Source: an uncultured Eubacteriales bacterium (GTDB lineage Bacteria > Bacillota > Clostridia > Peptostreptococcales > Anaerovoracaceae). From it: 11,581 nucleotides of DNA. The stretch spans positions 1-11,581 of the forward strand of contig URWB01000076.1 of assembly GCA_900551415.1 (NCBI GenBank), written 5' to 3'. Shown here piece after piece: positions 6,668-11,581 of the stretch (position 1 is the first letter of the stretch; each line of letters begins with the position of its first letter). Both the position numbers and the translations under genes were made by a program. Below the pieces are notes generated by a model. That model ran no database searches. It was not told the origin of the DNA and was given only the letters and a program-made list of their open reading frames with translations.

Positions 6668-8236
6668 CTAAGCTATGCTCCACTGCGCGATATTCCAAAA
6701 GACGCCCACGCCGTGATGTCCGAGCACCGTATCTTCGGTAATGCCGTGAATATTTGCTTTCATCGCGTAGTCCGCGTCAACATAAGCGATAAAGGTGTAT
6801 GGCAAATGCGCCGTCAGCTTATCTTGAAATTCCAAATAGAGCTTTTCGCGCTCCGCCGCGTCCTCTGTATGTCTGGCCGCTGCCAAGATCTGATCGATTG
6901 CCGCATTGGAATAAGCGGTATAATTGTCTCCCGCTCCGGTCGTGAATACCTTGTAGGTATGATCATCCGGGTCGAACGGACTGCCCCAACCGATGATGCA
7001 GGCCTCCTGTCCGGCCCAGTCCAGACTCTGCCGCGTTTCCGCGCTGACATCCGCGCCGATCTGCTGTAGCTGGCTGGCGCACATCGCGGCCATATCCACA
7101 CGCACCTGATCGTCTGCCATCGCTGCAATCGTAAAGCTCAGACGCTCGCCGTCTTTTTCATAATAGCCGTCAGCTCCCTTAGACCAGCCCGCCTCGACCA
7201 GCAAACGCTCTGCTTTCTCCGGGTCATAGGTAAAATGATCGATATCCGCATTGTTGTACGCGCTCTTTTGCAGCGGCGAATATGCCGCCTCTCCCTGCCC
7301 GAGCAGCACGCCGCTGATGATTGCCTCGCGGTCGATCGCGTAGCTCAGGATATTCGGCAGCTCCGGATGCCGTTCAAAGTACGGATTGGCAAAATTATAG
7401 GCAATCGCGCGATAGTCCGCCGTTTCCATCCGGTACACGCAAAGCTCCTCGCTGTCCGCAAGCTGCGCGGCACTCTTTGGTGTGATCTGCGCCATGTCGA
7501 TTTCCCCGGCTTCCAGCTGCATCGCCCGCGCGTCGCTGTCCGGCACGATCACAAAGATCACCTGCTCGATCTGCGGCTGCCCGCCGTAATAATTGTCAAA
7601 GCGTTCCATGGTAATGCTCTGTCCCATATCCCAGTCCTTCAGACGATAAGGTCCCGCGCCGACCGGATTTTGATTGAACGCGCAGGTCGCCAGATCCTCG
7701 CCCGCGAGTAAATGCTCCGGCAGGATCCCGATCGTCATATAATCCGGAAACGCCGCGTTCGGCTGCGTGAGGCGTATCTCGACCGTCAGCGCGTCCGGGC
7801 AGCGGATCTCCGCAATATCCGTATAGTTGGAAACGATCTCCGACCCGTTTTGCTCGTCGAGAATCGCCTCCAGCGTAAACTTCACGTCCGCCGAAGTCAA
7901 CGCTTCTCCGTCATGGAAGGTGAGCCCATCTCTTAAGGAAAAGGTGTAGGTGCAGGTTTTTTCGTCGAAGCTCCAGTCCTCAGCCAGCCCCGGCACGACC
8001 TCGTTCTTTTCATTGTGTGCCGTCAGCCCCGCGAACAGCAGCGCATTAATCTCGCCATGCTCATACAGCGCCGGATTGATCGCGGTATAATCGCCGCTGC
8101 CGTAACGCAGCACACTTTGTCCGTCCGCACTGTTTTCCTGATCGTTTGTGCCGCAGCCCGTCAAAAGCCCTGCCAGCAGCAGGAGCAGCAGCACCCAGGA
8201 AAATATTTTCGTTCCTGTTTTTCGCATTGTTTGCAT
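6668..8236 (-). CDS. Substrate-binding lipoprotein of Dpp/Nik-type ABC importer (SBP_bac_5)
   Basis: Binding lipoprotein of 522 residues, the extracellular receptor of the right-hand importer. The ATG at 8236 has AGGAG 8 bases upstream; a second ATG at 8227 is less well placed. The signal peptide is a basic start, a Leu-rich core (about 14-25) and a lipobox with Cys28 (LLTGC). Family patterns include LTFHDGEALTSADVKFTLEA, NPVGAGPYRLKDW and LSYAIDREAI. Near the C terminus is LGHHGVGVFWNIAQW, whose His pair could contribute to metal or ligand contact, though this is only a suggestion. It lies between the second permease gene (64 bases) and the ATPase gene (49 bases), not first as in E. coli nikABCDE. 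The co-operonic larC argues for nickel or a nickel complex; peptide is the alternative. Confidence 0.92.
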   Translation of the reverse strand: MQTMRKTGTKIFSWVLLLLLLAGLLTGCGTNDQENSADGQSVLRYGSGDYTAINPALYEHGEINALLFAGLTAHNEKNEVVPGLAEDWSFDEKTCTYTFSLRDGLTFHDGEALTSADVKFTLEAILDEQNGSEIVSNYTDIAEIRCPDALTVEIRLTQPNAAFPDYMTIGILPEHLLAGEDLATCAFNQNPVGAGPYRLKDWDMGQSITMERFDNYYGGQPQIEQVIFVIVPDSDARAMQLEAGEIDMAQITPKSAAQLADSEELCVYRMETADYRAIAYNFANPYFERHPELPNILSYAIDREAIISGVLLGQGEAAYSPLQKSAYNNADIDHFTYDPEKAERLLVEAGWSKGADGYYEKDGERLSFTIAAMADDQVRVDMAAMCASQLQQIGADVSAETRQSLDWAGQEACIIGWGSPFDPDDHTYKVFTTGAGDNYTAYSNAAIDQILAAARHTEDAAEREKLYLEFQDKLTAHLPYTFIAYVDADYAMKANIHGITEDTVLGHHGVGVFWNIAQWSIA

Positions 8237-8280
8237 CGTTTGTTCTCCTATTCATTCTTTCTATTTCTTGATTTCAATAT

Positions 8281-8298
8281 TCCTTGCAGTGCCAAGGA
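8281..8298 (-). promoter_or_regulatory. Small intercistronic hairpin before the binding-protein gene
   Basis: TCCTTG and CAAGGA form a perfect 6-bp stem with a 6-base loop immediately after the DppC-type permease stop. There is no U-tract, so it may be a message-stability element or simply chance. Confidence 0.25.
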
Positions 8299-8300
8299 CA

Positions 8301-9224
8301 TTACAGATTGCTCTGCAGGCGGTTGTTGCGCGCGCGTGCGTATTCCCCCAGCTCGGTGATGCATACCAGCGTCGTGACCAGCACAAGCCCCGGCAGCAAA
8401 ATCATCCACCACTGATTGGACAGCAGCGCGTTCTTGGACAACGACAGCAGACTCCCCCACGAGACCTGTGAAACCGGCAGCCCCAAACCAAAAAAACTCA
8501 GGGTCGTTTCCGCGATGATCGCTTGTCCGAAGCTGCTGACTACCATGAACATCGCCGGAGAAATCAGATTTGGCAGCAGATGTTTTTGCAAAAGATAAGT
8601 AAAATCCGCGCCCATGATTTTTGCCGACAAGATATAGTCGCTTTCTCTGATGCGGCGCACCTCGCTGCGCACCAGCTTCGCCAAGGTCATCCACGAGGTC
8701 AGCGCGAGAACCACCGCGATCGAGGTTGGTGTCGGCTTCCCCCAGACTGCCTGCAGGAACAGCACCAGAATCAGCGACGGCAGGCTCATCAGAAGCTCGC
8801 AGAAGCGCATCAGAAGCGCATCCAGCGCGCCCGGCGCCAGTCCGCTGATCGCGCCGTAAACGAGAGCGAGCAGGCTCGACAGCAGCGCGCTGAGCAGACC
8901 GATATAGAGCGAAAGCCTGCCGCCGTACAGGAGCATCGCCAAAAGGTCACGCCCCAAACTGTCTGTTCCCAGCGGGTGCGCCAGGCAAGGCGCCAAGCTG
9001 ATCGCCTGTCCGTCCATGACGGAAACCTCATACGGTGTGAGCCATGCTGCAAAGGTGCAGCCTGCCACAATCAGCAGCAGGAGCACAAGCGCCGCACGTG
9101 GGAATTTCCTGCGGTGCGGCTGTTTTCGGATCATCCCTCTGCCGCGCAGCCGCAGCTGCACTCGATGCGGGTCGGTCCAGCGCCGCTTTTGTCCGCTGCG
9201 GCAAGGCGTGTGCAGCTTACGCAT
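8301..9224 (-). CDS. DppC/NikC-type ABC transporter permease
   Basis: Second membrane subunit of the right-hand importer, 307 residues from the chosen ATG at 9224. That ATG has GGGGGT about 8 bases upstream; a TTG two codons earlier is too close to the ribosome binding site, and a later ATG at 9134 lacks spacing. A basic N-terminal tail of about 40 residues precedes the first helix (about 43-62). HPLGTDSLGRD (83-93), the hallmark of DppC-type subunits, follows. The EAA loop that contacts the ATPase is about 196-220 (SDYILSAKIMGAD then HLLPN). The start overlaps the end of the upstream permease by 8 bases, implying translational coupling. Normal family length; nothing broken. Confidence 0.92.
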   Translation of the reverse strand: MRKLHTPCRSGQKRRWTDPHRVQLRLRGRGMIRKQPHRRKFPRAALVLLLLIVAGCTFAAWLTPYEVSVMDGQAISLAPCLAHPLGTDSLGRDLLAMLLYGGRLSLYIGLLSALLSSLLALVYGAISGLAPGALDALLMRFCELLMSLPSLILVLFLQAVWGKPTPTSIAVVLALTSWMTLAKLVRSEVRRIRESDYILSAKIMGADFTYLLQKHLLPNLISPAMFMVVSSFGQAIIAETTLSFFGLGLPVSQVSWGSLLSLSKNALLSNQWWMILLPGLVLVTTLVCITELGEYARARNNRLQSNL

Positions 9225-10221
9225 CCGCAAGACCCCCTTTCGCCTCTGCTTTCATGCGCGGGTCCAGTGCTTCTCCGAGCACCTGTGCCAAAAACTGAAA
9301 GAAAAAGACCACCGCGCCAGTCAGCAGGCAGAGCGCCGTCAGCAGATTGTAATCCTGATACATCGCGCTTTCAAAGCTGAGCTTGCCGAGTCCTGGATAG
9401 GCGAAGACGGTTTCCACGATGTACGTGCCGCAGAGAATATGCGGCAGCGCGACCGCCATCATCACCACCAGCGTCGGCAAAATATTCTTCACGCAATGCT
9501 GCGCGAGGATCTTCCGCGCCGGCATACCCTTGGCTTTGCAAAGCAGCACATAATCCCCGCGCGCTTCCTCTGCCAGCTTATTCCGAATCAAATACGCGTA
9601 GTACCACAGATGCTCCAGCACCGTCACCGCGGTCGGCAGGATCAGATGCAGCGCGCGATTCAGCGCGTTGCCGCTCTCCCCGTAATCATACGCACCGCCG
9701 ACCGGCAGGACCCTTAGATTCACCGCGAAAGTCAGGATCAGCAGCAGCGCCAGAAAAAATGTCGGAATGCAGCCGGACACTGTTCCAATCTTGCAGATCA
9801 CGCGGTCAGCAAGACTGCCTTCACGCAGCGCGCAAAATTTTCCGATTGCCGCGGCCAGCCAAAAGGTCAGCGCGAAGGAAATCCCGCCCAGCAGCAACGT
9901 ATTCTTCCACATCTTTCCGATGACTGCTATCACCGGCTGCTTGTATTGGAACGAGATTCCCCAGTCTCCCTGCAGCGCGTGCTCTGCCCAGCGCAGATAC
10001 TGCACTGCCAGGGAATCGTTGAGTCCGAGTCTTTCACGCGCCGCCTCCTGCTGCGCCTGACTCAGCCGTTCCAGTCCGTCTCCGTAATAGGCGCGCAGTG
10101 GATCGCCCGGCGCGAGCCGCGCCAGCACAAAGACGACTACCGAAAGCAGCAATAGCATCAGCAGCATTTCCAGCGCTTTTCGCCATACATACGCAGTTTT
10201 GATGTTCGTTTGCCGCCGCAT
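9217..10221 (-). CDS. DppB/NikB-type ABC transporter permease
   Basis: First membrane subunit of the right-hand importer, 334 residues. A hydrophobic helix (about 18-34) is followed by ARLAPGDPLRAYYG, the DppB/NikB N-terminal hallmark, and by GDWGISFQYKQPV at 85-97. The EAA loop lies at about 222-250 (GDYVLLCKAKG then HCVKNILPT), and the C terminus has ALDPRMK. The ATG at 10221 is preceded by AAAGGGAG at about 6 bases. It begins 81 bases after the larC stop and overlaps the DppC-type permease gene by 8 bases, so the two subunits should be made in equal amounts. Whether this is a nickel or a peptide permease cannot be read from the helices. Confidence 0.93.
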   Translation of the reverse strand: MRRQTNIKTAYVWRKALEMLLMLLLLSVVVFVLARLAPGDPLRAYYGDGLERLSQAQQEAARERLGLNDSLAVQYLRWAEHALQGDWGISFQYKQPVIAVIGKMWKNTLLLGGISFALTFWLAAAIGKFCALREGSLADRVICKIGTVSGCIPTFFLALLLILTFAVNLRVLPVGGAYDYGESGNALNRALHLILPTAVTVLEHLWYYAYLIRNKLAEEARGDYVLLCKAKGMPARKILAQHCVKNILPTLVVMMAVALPHILCGTYIVETVFAYPGLGKLSFESAMYQDYNLLTALCLLTGAVVFFFQFLAQVLGEALDPRMKAEAKGGLADA

Positions 10222-10302
10222 GTTCCGCTCCCTTTCTTCGATTTCTTTCTTCTCTCTGTTTTCTTTTCTTCGCCTGCATGAATGGATCTTTCCTCGCGCA
10301 AG

Positions 10303-11581
10303 CTATATGTTCTCAGCCTCGCTATGCTCGGCCTCGTCCTTCCCGTCCTCGCCAGCAAGCGCCGCTCGCACCTCCGCAAGACGCTTACCGCTCGTCTCCG
10401 CGATTTCTTTCAAGGATGCAAACTCGATTTTTTCCTTACGCACGCCAAAGCCCTCGGAAATTTTGACCACTATCGTGCCGAGCGGTGTTTTTCGCTGTTC
10501 GCTGCGCCGCGCAAGCTCATAGCGTCTGTCCGTATGTATCCGCACACCGATCGTGCTCGTATGGCGGAAAATCTCTCCGGCGAGCCGTTCCTCGTCCTCC
10601 GGTCTCGCAAGCACCGTCAGCTTGACTGCCGGGCGGCCCTTTTTCATATAGATCGACTCAGTGAACACGTCCAGCGCGCCTGCTTGCAGGATACGCTCCG
10701 CCGCGAAAGCGATATCTTCTCCGGTCATGTCATCCAGATTGCAGGAGATTTCTGTAATCCTGCCCTCGCGCGCCGCCGGATTCTCAGTCTCTGTATCCTT
10801 GCCTGCCGCGCCGCGGCTACCTGTGTTTTCATCTTCCGCATCCTGTCCTGTCTGCATTTTGCTGCCGGTACCGTTCATCGTAAAAGACTCTCCCAGCATC
10901 GCCCGCAAACAATTTGCCTGTTCGAAATCCTTTGTACCCATGCCGTAACCGGTTTTCGCCACCGTCATCGGCGGCATCGGACCGAAGCTGTCCACAAACG
11001 TCTTGAGCAGCGCCGCTCCGGTCGGCGTGCAAAGCTCTCCCTGCACGCTGCCGCCGTAGATCGGTATCCCTTCAAGAATCAAAGCTGTGGCAGGCGCCGG
11101 AACCGGCAGTCTGCCATGTGCGCACAGTACGGTCCCGCTGCCGACATGGATCGGTGAAACGATGACCTGCTCCGGCGCCAGCAGCTCCATCAGCAGACAG
11201 ACCGCTGTCACGTCCGCCACCGCGTCCATGGAGCCAACCTCATGGAAATGGATCTGATCGACTTCCGCGCCATGTACCTTGGACTCCGCCTCCGCGATGC
11301 TCTGATAGACCGCAAGCGCTTTTTCTTTTACCGTCTCCGAAACCGCAAGCTCCGCGATCAGACTGCGAATCTCTGCCATGCCATGATGCGCATGGTGATG
11401 CGCATCATGCTCGTGATGGTGTGCGTGGTCGTGCGCGTCGCTGTCATGGCAATGCGCGTCTTCCTGCACATGCTCATGCGCATGTGCATGCGCGTGATGC
11501 TCATGTTCGTGGTGGTGCTCATGCGCATGGTCATGGTGATGCTCATGCGTATGCCCACATGGCACAGCACCTTCCTCCTCG
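10303..11581 (-). CDS. larC: LarC, nickel-inserting enzyme of nickel-pincer cofactor synthesis (5' end outside window)
   Basis: LarC inserts nickel into pyridinium-3,5-bisthiocarboxylate mononucleotide, completing the cofactor of lactate racemase and relatives. The frame is open to the window edge, so the N-terminal part (the YFD..SGDM-type region of the family) is not visible. Counting from a GTG at 11565, a His-rich stretch (5-61, about 30 His) precedes family motifs: EAESKVHG (93-100), IHFHEVGSMDAVAD (105-118), AHGRLPVPAPAT (149-160), ELCTPTGAAL (177-186), then a low-complexity linker (about 229-268), ISCNLDDMTGE (273-283), IYMKKGRPAVKLTVL (305-319) and TSTIGVR (336-342). The acidic tail ends at TAG 10303-10305. 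The GTG follows a GGAGGA and could start a separate LarC2-like protein, since Lactobacillus plantarum encodes LarC in two frames, but continuation upstream is simpler. Confidence 0.9.
   Translation of the reverse strand, partial: EEEGAVPCGHTHEHHHDHAHEHHHEHEHHAHAHAHEHVQEDAHCHDSDAHDHAHHHEHDAHHHAHHGMAEIRSLIAELAVSETVKEKALAVYQSIAEAESKVHGAEVDQIHFHEVGSMDAVADVTAVCLLMELLAPEQVIVSPIHVGSGTVLCAHGRLPVPAPATALILEGIPIYGGSVQGELCTPTGAALLKTFVDSFGPMPPMTVAKTGYGMGTKDFEQANCLRAMLGESFTMNGTGSKMQTGQDAEDENTGSRGAAGKDTETENPAAREGRITEISCNLDDMTGEDIAFAAERILQAGALDVFTESIYMKKGRPAVKLTVLARPEDEERLAGEIFRHTSTIGVRIHTDRRYELARRSEQRKTPLGTIVVKISEGFGVRKEKIEFASLKEIAETSGKRLAEVRAALAGEDGKDEAEHSEAENI
11383..11553 (-). repeat. His-codon-rich repeat tract in larC
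   Basis: About 170 bases of imperfect CAT/CAC-rich repeats encode a stretch in which about half of the residues are His, mostly alternating with Ala, Glu and Asp. LarC proteins commonly carry a shorter His-rich region here, which would bind nickel. It is coding sequence, not an array of spaced repeats. Confidence 0.85.

Noticed and set aside
8523..9380. 285-codon plus-strand open frame over the permease genes
   Set aside because: Gln/Arg/His-rich shadow of two clear membrane proteins; no recognisable family.
10282..11157. 291-codon plus-strand open frame opposite larC
   Set aside because: Antisense to conserved LarC motifs and itself without any motif.
11383..11553. CRISPR-like periodic repeats
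   Set aside because: The periodicity comes from His/Ala/Glu codons in the larC frame; there are no uniform repeats or unique spacers.

Overview
The window looks like bacterial chromosome from an anaerobic Firmicute (Clostridia-like). Both halves carry Gram-positive-style lipoprotein signals, purine-rich AGGAGG ribosome binding sites and families common in gut Clostridia. Every convincing gene lies on the minus strand, so the window reads right to left. No rRNA, tRNA or CRISPR array was seen.

Right half (about 4660-11581, GC-rich; one sampled 60-base line at 5641 is 62% GC): one tightly packed operon. In transcription order it encodes LarC, the nickel-inserting enzyme that finishes the nickel-pincer cofactor (5' end beyond the window, with a very His-rich segment); two Dpp/Nik-type ABC permeases that overlap each other; a substrate-binding lipoprotein; and one polypeptide carrying two ABC ATPase cassettes. 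This is a complete five-function importer attached to a nickel enzyme, so nickel or a nickel-chelate is the most economical substrate guess, though peptide import cannot be excluded.

Left half (1 to about 3730, AT-rich; one sampled line at 1801 is 38% GC): a second operon. It encodes a guanidino-group-modifying enzyme (arginine deiminase / dimethylarginine hydrolase superfamily), a substrate-binding lipoprotein and a DppB-type permease, and then runs off the left edge where the partner permease and ATPases should be. A near-consensus sigma-54 (-24/-12) promoter lies just upstream of the first gene, with two palindromes further upstream that could bind an activator. I infer an inducible system that imports a guanidino compound or Arg-containing peptide and hydrolyses it.

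Middle (about 3730-4660): roughly 0.9 kb without an intact gene. It holds a decayed IS30-family transposase remnant with stops and frameshifts, and a separate unrecognised 59-codon open stretch. The base-composition change falls at about 4560, next to this debris, which suggests the two operons came together by insertion or rearrangement. The most interesting items are the sigma-54-driven deiminase/transporter operon, the larC/ABC-importer pairing, and the long insertions at equivalent places in both ATPase cassettes.
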